A stretch of 64,000 nucleotides of DNA from Streptomyces pseudogriseolus (GTDB lineage Bacteria > Actinomycetota > Actinomycetes > Streptomycetales > Streptomycetaceae): the NCBI GenBank assembly GCA_002154585.1, contig MUNG01000020.1, positions 32,024 through 96,023 on the forward strand, in the 5' to 3' direction. Position numbers and translations under genes: made by a program. Within the stretch, counting starts at the first letter, position 1, and the number at the start of each line of letters is the position of its first letter. Shown here piece by piece: positions 32,582 through 41,704 of the stretch. The notes under the pieces are model-generated. The model had not been told where the DNA came from and did not search any database. It was given only the letters and a program-made list of their open reading frames with translations.

Positions 32582-33958
32582 TCAGTCACGGCCGCGGGCG
32601 TGACGGAAGCGGGAGAGTCCCTCGGCGAGGTCGACCACCGGGTCGGGGTAGCCGAGGGCGTCGCGCCGGTCCGGCGGGAGGCGCCACGGCTCGTGGATCC
32701 GCGCGCCGTCGACCTCCGCGAGTTCGGGCACCCAGCGGCGTACGTAGGCGCCGTCCGGATCGAACCGCCGGGCCTGCACCGTGGGGTTGAGGACCCGGTG
32801 GGGGCGGGTGTCGGTGCCCGTGCCGGCGGCCCACTGCCAGTTGAGCTGGTTGTTGACGACGTCGCCGTCCACCAGCAGGTCCAGGAAGTGCCGGGCGCCG
32901 ATCCGCCAGTCGACGTACAGCGTCTTGGTCAGGAAACTCGCGGTCAGCAGGCGTGCGCGGTTGTGCATCCAGCCCTCGTGGCGCAGCTGGCGCAGGGCCG
33001 CGTCGACGATCGGATAACCGGTACGCCCCTCCCGCCACGCGGCGATGTCCCCGGCGGCGTCCTCCTCGTCGCGCCAGTGGTCGTCGCGGGTGCGGTAGTC
33101 CCGCCAGGACGTCTCGGGGCGCGCCGCCAGCACCTGGTGGTGGAAGTCCCGCCAGCACAGCTGCCGCACGAAAGCCTCCGCGCCCGGACCGCCCTGCTTG
33201 CGGGCCTGGTGGATCGCCTCCGCCGCGGAGAGCGTCCCGAAGTGCAGGTACGGCGACAGCCGCGAGGTGGCGTCGCCCGCGAGGTCGTCGTGCCGGTCCG
33301 CGTAGGCCGCCATGCCCCCGGAGCGCGTCCACCGCGCGAGTCGGTCCCGGCCGGCCGTCTCCCCTCCCGGCGGGAGACCGGGGGAGGTGCCGGACACGTC
33401 CGCGCGGTCGGGCAGGGGCTCACCGCGCACCCCGTCGGGCACGCGGACGGCCCGCGGCGCCGCGAGCGGCGTACGCAGGGTCTCCTGGGACCAGCGGCGC
33501 AGGTACGGGGTGAACACGCCGTAGTGGTCCGAGCCGGCCGGGGTCACGGCGCCCGGGGCGAGGGCGGTGATCACCGCCTCGTGCACCCGCAGCGCCACGC
33601 CGGCGGCGCCGAGTGCGTGGCGCAGCCGCTCCTCACGGCGGTGCGCGTACGCGGTGACGCCCGCGGCCATGTGCACCTCGGCGGCCCCGCACGCGGCGGC
33701 CACCGCGCCGACCTCCCGCTCGACCGGCCCCGAGCGGACCACGAGCCGGCCGCCGCGACGCCGCAGCGAGGCGTCGAGGTCGCGGAGGCAGTCGGCGAGG
33801 AAGGCCCGCCGGTTCGGCGCGTCGAAGCCGGCCGCGTGGATGCCGGGGTCGAGCACGAACAGGGGAACCGTCTCGTCAGCGGAGCGCAGTGCCGCGTGCA
33901 GGGGTGGGTGGTCGCGCAGGCGCAGGTCGGCGGTGAACAGGACGACGGAGACGGTCAC
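32582..33958 (-). CDS. phr: deoxyribodipyrimidine photolyase
   Basis: Light-driven repair of cyclobutane pyrimidine dimers using FADH. 458 residues. The N-terminal photolyase/antenna domain begins 'VVLFTADLRLRDHPPLHAAL'. The C-terminal FAD-binding domain shows 'SRLSPYLHFGTLSAAEA', 'RQLCWRDFHHQVL', 'GWMHNRARLLTASFLTK' and 'VVNNQLNWQWAAGTGTD', the class I signature. GTG 33958 was taken because GAGG lies 7 bases upstream and the family's usual N-terminus starts there. It is divergent from a short-chain dehydrogenase gene, with ~155 bases between. Confidence 0.92.
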   Translation of the reverse strand: MTVSVVLFTADLRLRDHPPLHAALRSADETVPLFVLDPGIHAAGFDAPNRRAFLADCLRDLDASLRRRGGRLVVRSGPVEREVGAVAAACGAAEVHMAAGVTAYAHRREERLRHALGAAGVALRVHEAVITALAPGAVTPAGSDHYGVFTPYLRRWSQETLRTPLAAPRAVRVPDGVRGEPLPDRADVSGTSPGLPPGGETAGRDRLARWTRSGGMAAYADRHDDLAGDATSRLSPYLHFGTLSAAEAIHQARKQGGPGAEAFVRQLCWRDFHHQVLAARPETSWRDYRTRDDHWRDEEDAAGDIAAWREGRTGYPIVDAALRQLRHEGWMHNRARLLTASFLTKTLYVDWRIGARHFLDLLVDGDVVNNQLNWQWAAGTGTDTRPHRVLNPTVQARRFDPDGAYVRRWVPELAEVDGARIHEPWRLPPDRRDALGYPDPVVDLAEGLSRFRHARGRD

Positions 33959-34113
33959 GGTGCCACCTCGCTCACGTCCGCGGCCGGGAGGGACGCATGA
34001 GGCGCGAGTAACCCGAGCGGGTGCGTGGGAAACGTGCGCGGAGACGGTGCGCGGGAACGTCGCCCGTCGCGGGCGGGGTGCGTGACCTGGGCCGGTGGGG
34101 TTACTCGTCCCGC

Positions 34114-34914
34114 ATGACTGACACACGGCCCCTCGCACTGATCACCGGCGCGTCCAGCGGCATCGGCCTCGAGCTGGCCCGGCAGTTCGCGTCGCACGGC
34201 TACGACCTCGTGGTGAACGCCGAGGACGAGGAGCTGGAGGCGGCGGCGCGGCAGCTGCGGGAGTCCGGCACCGAGGTCCGCGCCGTACGCGCCGATCTGC
34301 GGACGGGCGAGGGACGCTTCCTGCTCCTCGACGCGCTCGACGGCCTGACCGTCGACGTCGCCGCCCTCAACGCCGGGGTAGGCCAGGGCGGCGCCTTCGT
34401 GGACACCGATCTCACCGACGACCAGGCCGTCATCGACCTCAACGTCACGGCCACCGTACGGCTGGCCAAGCCGCTGCTGCGGGCGATGGTGGCGCGCGGG
34501 GAAGGGCGGCTCGCCTTCACGTCGTCCGTCGCCGCGCAGATGCCCGGCTCCTTCCAGCCGGTCTACAACGCGTCCAAGTCGTTCGTGCAGTCCTTCGCGC
34601 AGGCGCTGGCGGAGGAGGTGAAGGACACCGGGGTGACGGTCACCGCCTTCATGCCGGGCCCGACGGAGACGGAGTTCTTCGACCGGGCGGACATGGCGGA
34701 CGACACCCGTGTCGGCACCATGAAGAAGGACGCGGCGGCGCAGGTGGCCGAGCAGGCGTTCGAGGCGATCGTGAAGGGGGAGAAGAAGGCGGTCACCGGG
34801 TCGCTGATGACCAAGGCGCAGGGGCTGGCGGGGAAGGTGTTGCCTGACGGCGTCAAGGCGGCGGCGCATCGGCGGCTCGCGGAGCCGGGGTCGGGGGAGG
34901 GCGCGCGGGACTGA
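34114..34914 (+). CDS. short-chain dehydrogenase/reductase
   Basis: NAD(P)-dependent oxidoreductase, 266 residues. The cofactor motif is 'ITGASSGIGLELARQ' (residues ~9-23), the structural motif 'LNAGVGQGG', and the catalytic pair lies in 'YNASKSFVQSF' with the Ser in 'FTSSVAAQ'. The C-terminal ~60 residues extend past the core fold. It belongs to the DltE/YqjQ-like group whose substrates are generally undefined. No operon partner is evident. Confidence 0.85.
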   Translation: MTDTRPLALITGASSGIGLELARQFASHGYDLVVNAEDEELEAAARQLRESGTEVRAVRADLRTGEGRFLLLDALDGLTVDVAALNAGVGQGGAFVDTDLTDDQAVIDLNVTATVRLAKPLLRAMVARGEGRLAFTSSVAAQMPGSFQPVYNASKSFVQSFAQALAEEVKDTGVTVTAFMPGPTETEFFDRADMADDTRVGTMKKDAAAQVAEQAFEAIVKGEKKAVTGSLMTKAQGLAGKVLPDGVKAAAHRRLAEPGSGEGARD

Positions 34915-34952
34915 CCCGCGGCCCGTTCGCTGCGGTCGTGGGGGTGCCGGGG

Positions 34953-35134
34953 CTGTCGTACGCCGGGTGCGGGTCGCATCGTGGCTGGGCGCGCAGTTCC
35001 CCGCGCCCCTGGGGGTGTGCACCCCGCGTGTCTTGGTGCGCTCGCCACGGCCACCGGGGTGCCGGAACCTGTCGTATGCCGGGTGCAGGCACGCCGTGGT
35101 TGGGCGCGCAGTTCCCCGCGCCCCTGAAGGGGTG
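34953..35134 (+). repeat. two direct copies of a Streptomyces intergenic repeat
   Basis: Copy 1 (about 34953-35017) and copy 2 (about 35069-35134) share 'CTGTCGTA.GCCGGGTGC' and the invariant block 'GGGCGCGCAGTTCCCCGCGC' plus 'CCCT'. The block is a common Streptomyces intergenic repeat that can fold as a hairpin. The gene-free stretch 34915-35212 contains nothing else recognisable. Confidence 0.75.
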
Positions 35135-35212
35135 CCTCAAGCGCGTGTTTCGGCGTGCCCGCACGAGTCACCCGTGAACCGCACACCCGCAGGCGACGCA
35201 AGGAGGAAGCCG

Positions 35213-35407
35213 ATGTCGAACCCGCAACAGCCCGAGCTGCGGCGCAGCGACAAGGGCGGGGCCACACCGCAGGACAGTGAGGCCCGCAAGGCGTCCCAGC
35301 CCGGCCGGGGCGCGGGCGGGCACGCCCACGGAACCGACCGCGGCAACAAGGGCGGCGGACGGGGTGGCGGCAAGCCGCCGGAGCAGCAGCCGGATCATCC
35401 GGCCTGA
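35213..35407 (+). CDS. small hydrophilic, probably disordered protein
   Basis: 64 residues, rich in Gly, Gln, Lys and Pro, without hydrophobic segments: 'MSNPQQPELRRSDKGGATPQ' then 'GGHAHGTDRGNKGGGRGGGK'. An excellent ribosome site AGGAGG lies 7-12 bases before the ATG, which is the main reason to call it. No domain is recognised. Similar small Gly/Gln-rich proteins are widespread in Streptomyces, without known function. Confidence 0.6.
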   Translation: MSNPQQPELRRSDKGGATPQDSEARKASQPGRGAGGHAHGTDRGNKGGGRGGGKPPEQQPDHPA

Positions 35408-35549
35408 GGAGTGCTGACCACGAGGGGCGCGCCGTGAACGACGGCGCGCCCCTCGGGCCTGCCGCTCGACCGCCGCACCCCCGGTCGGGCGGCCCCCAAC
35501 TCGCGGCGCGCCACCGTCGGTTAACCTGACAAGGGGGCATCTCACGGGG

Positions 35550-36233
35550 GTGGGCGGCACGGTGACGGTGACGGACGGCAAGGTGACCGCTGCGGCGGTG
35601 CTGCCGGTGAAGCTGCGCGGCTGCCTCGCTGTCGTCGCCGTGCTCGCCGCGCTCGTGGTCGTCGTCCTCGGCGTGCGGTACGCCGGAGACGCCGGGCCAG
35701 GGCGGGCGGACGCCCGGATCGGGCAGGCCGCGTACGGGGTCGGGGCGCCCTGGTGGCACATCGCCTCCGCGACCGACTTCCTGGGCGACCCGGCGGGCGC
35801 GCTGCTGCTGCTCACGGCCGGTGTCGTCGGCTGCCTGAGGGCCCGCCGGCCCCGCGCCGCCGTGCTGCTGCTCGCCGGACCCGGGCTCGCCGTCGGGGCC
35901 ACGCGGCTGCTGAAGCCGCTCGCCGCCCGCACCATCAACGGCGACGACAACCTCGCCTTCCCCAGCGGCCACACCGCGTTCCTCACCGCGTTCGCCCTCG
36001 CCCTCGCGCTGCTCGCGGCCGGGCGGCTCGGGCTCGGCCCGGCGTCCGGCACCGCCCTGGCCCTGGGCGCCGCCTCCGCCGCAGGCGCCCTCATGGGCTG
36101 GGCCCAGGTCGCGACCGGGGCGCACTACCCGACCGACACGGTGGGCGGCTGGTGCACCGCCCTCGCGGTCGTGCCGGCGGCGGCGTGGGCCGTCGACCGT
36201 GCGGCCGGCCTCCCACGCCCCCGCCTCGGTTGA
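35550..36233 (+). CDS. PAP2-family membrane phosphatase
   Basis: 227-residue integral membrane phosphatase of the type-2 phosphatidic acid phosphatase family, acting on lipid phosphates at the membrane. The active-site motifs are 'KPLAARTINGD', 'FPSGHTAFLTAFALAL' and 'VATGAHYPTDTVGGW', giving the catalytic His pair and Asp. About five or six helices. The start is uncertain: GTG 35550 was taken, GTG 35562 is equally possible. The 3' end of the gene is partly duplicated just downstream. Confidence 0.82.
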   Translation: MGGTVTVTDGKVTAAAVLPVKLRGCLAVVAVLAALVVVVLGVRYAGDAGPGRADARIGQAAYGVGAPWWHIASATDFLGDPAGALLLLTAGVVGCLRARRPRAAVLLLAGPGLAVGATRLLKPLAARTINGDDNLAFPSGHTAFLTAFALALALLAAGRLGLGPASGTALALGAASAAGALMGWAQVATGAHYPTDTVGGWCTALAVVPAAAWAVDRAAGLPRPRLG

Positions 36234-36307
36234 CGGGAGTTTTTCGGCGGCGGCGTGAGTCATCGACCGTACGGGCCGGCTCCCCACGCCCCCGCCTCAC
36301 CTGACGT
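36176..36307 (+). repeat. tandem duplication of the 3' end of the PAP2 phosphatase gene
   Basis: About 60 bases (36176-36236, covering the last codons and stop) recur at 36246-36307 with a few substitutions. Shared blocks include 'GGCGGCGGCGTG', 'TCGACCGT' and 'CCCACGCCCCCGCCTC'. Ten bases separate the copies. The second copy is non-coding. Confidence 0.75.
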
Positions 36308-36325
36308 ACGTCTGCGCCGTCTCCC

Positions 36326-37651
36326 TCACGCCCTCCGCCGGAACACCGGCCGTACCGGCCTGCCGCCCAGCCACGGTGTCGGATCGCCCGCGTCCAGCGC
36401 CTTGCGGTACACCGCGCACGCCTGCCCGACCACGTCCACCGTGCGGTCGATGTCGGCCTCCTCCAGCGCGCCGCTCACCACGAACGACGGGGCCAGCACC
36501 CCGCCCAGCAGCAGGCGGCGCAGGAACAGCGTCCGGTACTCCTGCGACGGCCGGCCCTGCGCGTCCAGCGTCGCGAAGACCAGGTTGCTGGCGCGGCCCC
36601 GGACGCGCACATGGTCCGCGACCCCCATCGCGGCCGCCGCGTCCCGGACCCCCGTGGCCAGCCGCTCGCCCAGCGCGTGCAGCCGGGCGGTGACGCCCTC
36701 CTCCGTGTACGTGGTCTGCACGGCCATCGCCGCCGCCAGGGCGTGCGTCTCCGCGCCGTGCGTGGTGGACAGCAGGAACACCCGGTCGGCGTCGTGACGC
36801 AGCCCGCCCCGCTCCATCAGTTCGCGGCGCCCGGCCAGCGCGGACACCGCGAAGCCGTTGCCCAGGGCCTTGCCGAAGGTGGACAGGTCGGGGGTCACCC
36901 CGTAGAGGCCCTGCGCGCCCGCCTCCGACCAGCGGAAGCCGGTGATCATCTCGTCGAAGACCAGCACGCTGCCGTGCCGGTGGGCCAGGTCGCGCAGTCC
37001 GGCGAGATAGCCGGGCGGCGGCTCCGCCTGGGTGGCCGGCTCGAGGATCAGGCACGCGATCTCGTCCGGGTACCGGTCGAACAGCGCCTCCACGGCGGCC
37101 AGATCACCGTAGGGAAACGTCACCGTCAGGTCCGCGGTCTCCGACGGGATGCCCGCCGGCATCGGCGTGGTGCCGATGAACCAGTCGTCGACCGAGAAGA
37201 ACGGGTGGTCGGCGCAGAGCGCCACCCGGGTGCGCCCGGTGACGGCGCGCGCCAGCCGCACCGCCGCCGTGGTCGCGTCGGAGCCGTTCTTCGCGAACTT
37301 CACCATCTCGGCGGTCGGCACCGTGGCGAGGAACCGCTCCGCCGCCTCCGCCTCCACCACCGACGGGCGCACGAAGTTGCTGCCCCGGTCCAGCTCCCGG
37401 CGCACCGCCTCCAGCACCCGCGGATGCGCGTGCCCGAGGCTCACCGACCGCAGCCCCGAGCCGTACTCGATGTACTCGTTGCCGTCGACGTCCCAGACAT
37501 GGGCGCCGCGCCCGTGACTGATGACCGGCGCCAGGTCCTGCGGGTACTGGTCGTCGCCCTTGGCGTACGTGTGCGCACCGCCCGGAATCGCCGCGTGCAA
37601 CCGCTCGTTCACCGCCCGCGACCGGGTCAGGTTCAACTCCTCGCCGCTCAT
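36326..37651 (-). CDS. class III PLP aminotransferase (glutamate-1-semialdehyde aminomutase-like)
   Basis: 441 residues. The PLP Lys261 is in 'LSTFGKALGNGFAVS'; 'FAKNGSDATTAAVRLAR' and 'LVFDEMITGFRW' are the cofactor-binding segments. It resembles HemL, but such proteins in polysaccharide clusters are thought to transaminate sugar or side-chain intermediates rather than make haem. It is the last gene of the exopolysaccharide operon and overlaps the 3,5-epimerase stop (ATGA). Its exact substrate is unknown. Confidence 0.85.
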   Translation of the reverse strand: MSGEELNLTRSRAVNERLHAAIPGGAHTYAKGDDQYPQDLAPVISHGRGAHVWDVDGNEYIEYGSGLRSVSLGHAHPRVLEAVRRELDRGSNFVRPSVVEAEAAERFLATVPTAEMVKFAKNGSDATTAAVRLARAVTGRTRVALCADHPFFSVDDWFIGTTPMPAGIPSETADLTVTFPYGDLAAVEALFDRYPDEIACLILEPATQAEPPPGYLAGLRDLAHRHGSVLVFDEMITGFRWSEAGAQGLYGVTPDLSTFGKALGNGFAVSALAGRRELMERGGLRHDADRVFLLSTTHGAETHALAAAMAVQTTYTEEGVTARLHALGERLATGVRDAAAAMGVADHVRVRGRASNLVFATLDAQGRPSQEYRTLFLRRLLLGGVLAPSFVVSGALEEADIDRTVDVVGQACAVYRKALDAGDPTPWLGGRPVRPVFRRRA

Positions 37652-38208
37652 GGCGCCTTCACCTCCAGCGTCCTCAGCACCTCCGCCAGGCCCGGCGCCT
37701 TGCGGTCCCGTTCGGACGTCAGCGTGACCGGCAGCGGCCAGGGGACGGCCAGTTGCGGGTCGTCGAAGGCGATCGTCACGTCCTCGGACGGGTCGTGCTC
37801 GCGGTCGATCCGGTACGACGTGTCGGCGGTCTCCGTCAGCGCCTGGAAGCCGTGCGCGCAGCCCGCCGGCACGTACAGCGTGGCCTGCGTGTCGCCGGAC
37901 AGCTCGACCGTGGCCCGGCCCAGGTAGGTCGGCGAGCCGGGCCGCAGGTCCACCACCACGTCGAAGATCCGGCCGTACGAGCAGCGGACCAGCTTGGCCT
38001 CGCCCTCGCCGGACCGCAGATGCATGCCGCGCACCACGCCCCGCACCGAACGGGACAGGCTGTCCTGGACGAACGCGTCCGGGTCGATCCCCACGGAACG
38101 CGCCACGTCCGCGTCGAACGTGCGGCAGAAGAAGCCGCGTTCGTCGGTGAACGGCGTCGGCTCGAACAGAAATGCCCCGGCGATCGCCGGGACTTCGGTC
38201 ACCTTCAT
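37648..38208 (-). CDS. dTDP-4-dehydrorhamnose 3,5-epimerase-like cupin enzyme
   Basis: 186 residues of the RmlC cupin fold, inverting C3/C5 of an NDP-4-keto-6-deoxy sugar. Conserved segments are 'FTDERGFFCRTFD', 'SRSVRGVVRGMHLR' (catalytic His), 'GRIFDVVVDLRPGSPTYLG' and 'YVPAGCAHGFQAL'. Start and stop both overlap neighbours by four bases. With a cytidylyltransferase upstream, the natural substrate may be a CDP- rather than dTDP-sugar (inference). No dTDP-glucose synthase or dehydratase is in the window. Confidence 0.88.
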   Translation of the reverse strand: MKVTEVPAIAGAFLFEPTPFTDERGFFCRTFDADVARSVGIDPDAFVQDSLSRSVRGVVRGMHLRSGEGEAKLVRCSYGRIFDVVVDLRPGSPTYLGRATVELSGDTQATLYVPAGCAHGFQALTETADTSYRIDREHDPSEDVTIAFDDPQLAVPWPLPVTLTSERDRKAPGLAEVLRTLEVKAP

Positions 38209-39425
38209 GGGGTCTCCTGTCGTGCGAGGTCGGGTGCGCCGCCGGAGGCCGGTAACAGCGCGTTCAGCGCCTCGAACTGCCGGCGGACGCGCTCGGCCAG
38301 CACCGGGTTGCGTTCGGCCAGGGTCCGCCGGACCCGCGCCCGGTCGCGCTCCAGCGCGCGGAACTGCTCCAGCAGCCGGTCCGCGTCGATCTCCCGCGCC
38401 GGATGGCAGTGTTCGCCCAGCCCCATGTCGGCCATCAGCCGGTCGCTCTTGGCCGCGTAGCTCACGGCGAGGGCCGGGGTGCCGACCTTCAGCGCGCACA
38501 CCAGGTTGTGGTACCGGGTCGCCACCACGGTGTCCGCGACCGCCATCTCCTTCATCAGGTCGCCCAGCGACGCCGTGGCCGCGGCGACGACCAGCGGCGA
38601 GTCCACCGCCTCGAGGATCGCCTCGGCCACCGTCCGGTCCACGTCGTCGCCGGTGAGCAGCCGCACCGGCCTGCCCTCCGCGGCCAGCCCGCGCACGAAG
38701 CGCGTCATGCCGTCCAGGTAGCGGCGGCGCAGTTCGTCCGCCCGGTCCCGCTCGTCGTTGCTGCCGCCGAAGTCCATGACCCCGACGCACACCGGTCCGG
38801 GCGGCCCCGAGTCGCTCCCCGAGGGCGGAGTCGCCAGCGCGAACACCAGGTCCGCGTAGACCTCGTCCCGCCGGGTGTTTACGCCCATCTCGCGGAGCGC
38901 GTCCCGCGACAGCGTGTCCCGGTACGAGCGGTAGGCGGCCAGCCGCGCCGCCCAGCGGATGAGCGTCCGCACCGGCCGGCTGCGGGTCCCGGACGCCCCG
39001 ACGCCGACCAGCGCGACCGGGGTGCGCAGCAGCCGCCCGGCCGCGCACACCAGGAACAGCGAGTACGGCATGCCCCACGGCCGCAGCGGCAGCGTGCTCT
39101 CCAGGATGCCCGTGCCGGGGACGATCACCACGTCGTGCCGGCGCACCCACGCGGCGATGCGGAAGGCGTCCACCAGCTTGCCGAGGCCCTTGCCCGCGAT
39201 GTCGGCGGGGCGCGCCGCCGTGCGGTACTCGCCGCGGAACCAGTGCAGCCGCGACGCCGGAATGCCGTACCGGGCCGTGACGGTCTCGGGGCCGCCGCAC
39301 AGGGCGTCCACCTCCGCGTCCGGACGGTCCGCGCGCAGCTGGTCCAGCACGGCCACCAGCGAACCGTCGTTGCCGACGTTCCCGGAGCCGAACAGACCGA
39401 AGAGGCCCACCCGGGCAGACGTCAC
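38205..39425 (-). CDS. polysaccharide pyruvyl transferase family protein
   Basis: 406 residues. The N-terminus 'GLFGLFGSGNVGNDGSLVAV' is the WcaK/CsaB signature, with further motifs 'VIVPGTGILES', 'TRYHNLVCALKVGTPALAVS' and 'MADMGLGEHC'. The family moves pyruvate from phosphoenolpyruvate to sugar hydroxyls as a ketal, giving acidic decoration to exopolysaccharides. It is coupled to the glycosyltransferase before it and the epimerase after it. Confidence 0.85.
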   Translation of the reverse strand: MTSARVGLFGLFGSGNVGNDGSLVAVLDQLRADRPDAEVDALCGGPETVTARYGIPASRLHWFRGEYRTAARPADIAGKGLGKLVDAFRIAAWVRRHDVVIVPGTGILESTLPLRPWGMPYSLFLVCAAGRLLRTPVALVGVGASGTRSRPVRTLIRWAARLAAYRSYRDTLSRDALREMGVNTRRDEVYADLVFALATPPSGSDSGPPGPVCVGVMDFGGSNDERDRADELRRRYLDGMTRFVRGLAAEGRPVRLLTGDDVDRTVAEAILEAVDSPLVVAAATASLGDLMKEMAVADTVVATRYHNLVCALKVGTPALAVSYAAKSDRLMADMGLGEHCHPAREIDADRLLEQFRALERDRARVRRTLAERNPVLAERVRRQFEALNALLPASGGAPDLARQETP

Positions 39426-40369
39426 GCGGCACCCCTCTCACGGCCGGCGACCAGGGCGTCCACGGAGATGTCGAGCGCGGCCGGGTCCACCGGGGCCCGG
39501 TCCTCCACCCGCTCGCCGGCGCCCGGCCGGACCCGGCTGGTCGCCCACGCGGCCAGATGCCGGTGGCAGGCGCGCCGGTCGGCGGGGGACAGCGGCGCCC
39601 GTTGCACCGCCGACACGAACCCCCACACGTACTCGGCGAGCAGCCGGGGTGTCGGGTGCAGCGGGCCGGCGCGGCGCGGGTCCAGGTTGACGCAGCGGGC
39701 GCGCTTGGAGGGGTTGGCCCGCTCGGCACGGGTGGGGTGGTCGCGGCGGAAGTACAGCAGCTCCGGCACCTGGTGGAAGGGGCCGTGCAGGGTGAGCTCG
39801 GCGACGAAGGTGCGGTCGGCGTGGTGGTAGCTGTCGTGCGGCTTGACCCGGCGCAGCACGTCGGCGCGGATCACGCCGTAGAAGTCGTCGCCGCCGGGCT
39901 CGAACAGCAGGCTGCGGAAGCGCTCCGGAGCGTGCGGCGAGCCGGTGTCCAGCGTGTACGCGTAGGGCACCTTGACCTTGCCGTCGGCGTCGATGACGGC
40001 CTGGTCGCTGTGCGCGAGGATCACGTCGGGGCGCTCGTCGAGCGCCTCCACGCAGCGCTTCAGCAGGTCCCGTGCGTACAGGTCGTCGTGCGAGGCCCAT
40101 TTGAACAGCTCGCCGCGGCACTGGGTGAAGACGTAGTTGTGGTTCGGCGCGGCGCCGATGTTCCGGGCCAGCCGGATGTACCGGATCCGGGAGTCCTGCT
40201 TCTCGTAGCGGCGGCAGATGTCCTGGGTCCCGTCGGTCGAGGCGTTGTCGGTGATGACCAACTCGAAGTCCTCGTACGTCTGGCCGAGCAGGGCCTCCAG
40301 CGACTCGGCGAGGTACTCCTCGCCGTTGTACACGGGAAGGCCGATGCTCAGCCGTGGTTGCGCGGTCAT
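39422..40369 (-). CDS. family 2 glycosyltransferase
   Basis: 315 residues with a GT-A fold: 'LSIGLPVYNGEEYLAESLEA', 'ITDNASTDGTQDIC', and an acidic 'SHDDLYARD' that is the metal/nucleotide-sugar site. Cytoplasmic, it should add one sugar of the repeat unit from an NDP donor. The C-terminal ~100 residues are specific to this subgroup. Only 6 bases separate it from the flippase stop. Confidence 0.88.
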   Translation of the reverse strand: MTAQPRLSIGLPVYNGEEYLAESLEALLGQTYEDFELVITDNASTDGTQDICRRYEKQDSRIRYIRLARNIGAAPNHNYVFTQCRGELFKWASHDDLYARDLLKRCVEALDERPDVILAHSDQAVIDADGKVKVPYAYTLDTGSPHAPERFRSLLFEPGGDDFYGVIRADVLRRVKPHDSYHHADRTFVAELTLHGPFHQVPELLYFRRDHPTRAERANPSKRARCVNLDPRRAGPLHPTPRLLAEYVWGFVSAVQRAPLSPADRRACHRHLAAWATSRVRPGAGERVEDRAPVDPAALDISVDALVAGRERGAA

Positions 40370-40375
40370 ACGTCC

Positions 40376-41704
40376 TCACTTCACGGATGAGAGATCTCGG
40401 TGGTGCTCGCGCAGTGCGATCCTCAGGTGCAGCCACCACGCGGCCGAACCGCACACGGACGCGGCGGCGGCCCCCCAGGCCGAGCCGACGGTGCCGCCGA
40501 GGGCCGCACCGCCGATCCCGAGCCCCACGTAGCAGACGGACGCGAAGATCTGGCACCGGAGACTGAGCCGGGCCGCGCCGAGCGCGCGCAGCCCGGCGGC
40601 CGCTCCGGTACCGACGCCGGCCCCCGCGACACTGAGGGTGGCCGGAACGATGAGCTCCTTGGCGGCGGGCCAGACGTCGCCGAGGACCAGTTCCCCCGCC
40701 CGGTCCGGCATCAGCAGCAGCACCCCGCCCCACAGCAGGGCGGCCACCGCCTGGCCGCCGCCCAGGAACAAGCAGAACCGGCCGAGCCGGTGCGGGGCCT
40801 GCCGCAGCATCCGCGCCGCCTCGGCCACGGTGACCAGCGTCAGCCCCATCAGCACGGCCAGGAACGGGCCTTGGAGCAGTTCGGCGCCCCGGACGACGCC
40901 GACCGCGCCGACGCCGACGATGGCGCCGAGCCCGTACGCGCGCAGCTGGCCGGCGCCGCTCACGCAGGTGTTCTCGACCAGGTACCGGTAGCCGAGGTCA
41001 CGGTGGTCGCGGATCCAGGGCCGGGCCCCGGTGAGCCGCGGCCGGATGCCGGACTGCGCCCAGCCGTACGCGGCGGCCACCGCGGCCGAGCCGCCCCAGG
41101 CGAGCACGAACGCGGGCACGGTGCCCGCCCGGGCCGCCACGACCATGGCGGGCACCAGCGCCACGCCCCACACCACGTCGTTGACGAACGCCTTCCGGCC
41201 GACGCCGGCCGCGAAGAACGAGTACCGCCAGGCGTCCTGGAGCAGCAGCCCGGGCAGCACCACGCCCAGGCAGGCGAAGGCGGCCCCCACGCTGCCGTTG
41301 AGCAGCGGCCACGACGCCAGGCACACCGCGCCGATGACCGCGCCGACGCCCAGCGAGGTGCCCGTCGAGCGGGACACCGCCTGCCGCCAGGACGCCTCGG
41401 ACACGGCGCTGAACCGCACCACGAGCGGGTCGGTGGCCAGACCCCGGGAGACGCTGAGCACCACGCCGTAGGTCACCCAGGCCAGGCTGAACACGCCGAA
41501 CGCGGTCAGTCCCAGCGAGCGTGCCACGTACACGCCCACGGCGAAGTTCGACAGGCTGGAGGCCGCCTGGTCGGCGAGTCCCCACGACAGCCTGCCCGCG
41601 ACGGCCCGCGTGACGGTGCGGGCCGGGCGCGCCGCCGGCGCCGCTGCCGTCGTCGGCGGCGGCGGAGTCGGCGGATTGTCTCCCTCGGTGGCCACCGGGC
41701 TCAC
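40376..41704 (-). CDS. polysaccharide flippase-like membrane protein (Wzx/MATE-type)
   Basis: 442 residues, about 12 helices beginning near residue 36 ('RLSWGLADQAASSLSNFAVG'), the usual first helix of polysaccharide exporters. It would flip the lipid-linked repeat unit across the membrane before polymerisation. A 35-residue proline/alanine-rich cytoplasmic N-terminus precedes it. The GTG start was taken because it overlaps the stop of the DUF4910 gene (GTGA). Confidence 0.82.
   Translation of the reverse strand: MSPVATEGDNPPTPPPPTTAAAPAARPARTVTRAVAGRLSWGLADQAASSLSNFAVGVYVARSLGLTAFGVFSLAWVTYGVVLSVSRGLATDPLVVRFSAVSEASWRQAVSRSTGTSLGVGAVIGAVCLASWPLLNGSVGAAFACLGVVLPGLLLQDAWRYSFFAAGVGRKAFVNDVVWGVALVPAMVVAARAGTVPAFVLAWGGSAAVAAAYGWAQSGIRPRLTGARPWIRDHRDLGYRYLVENTCVSGAGQLRAYGLGAIVGVGAVGVVRGAELLQGPFLAVLMGLTLVTVAEAARMLRQAPHRLGRFCLFLGGGQAVAALLWGGVLLLMPDRAGELVLGDVWPAAKELIVPATLSVAGAGVGTGAAAGLRALGAARLSLRCQIFASVCYVGLGIGGAALGGTVGSAWGAAAASVCGSAAWWLHLRIALREHHRDLSSVK

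Noticed and set aside
34920-35180. CRISPR array
   Set aside because: Only two imperfect copies with a long, unequal interval; no cas genes nearby.
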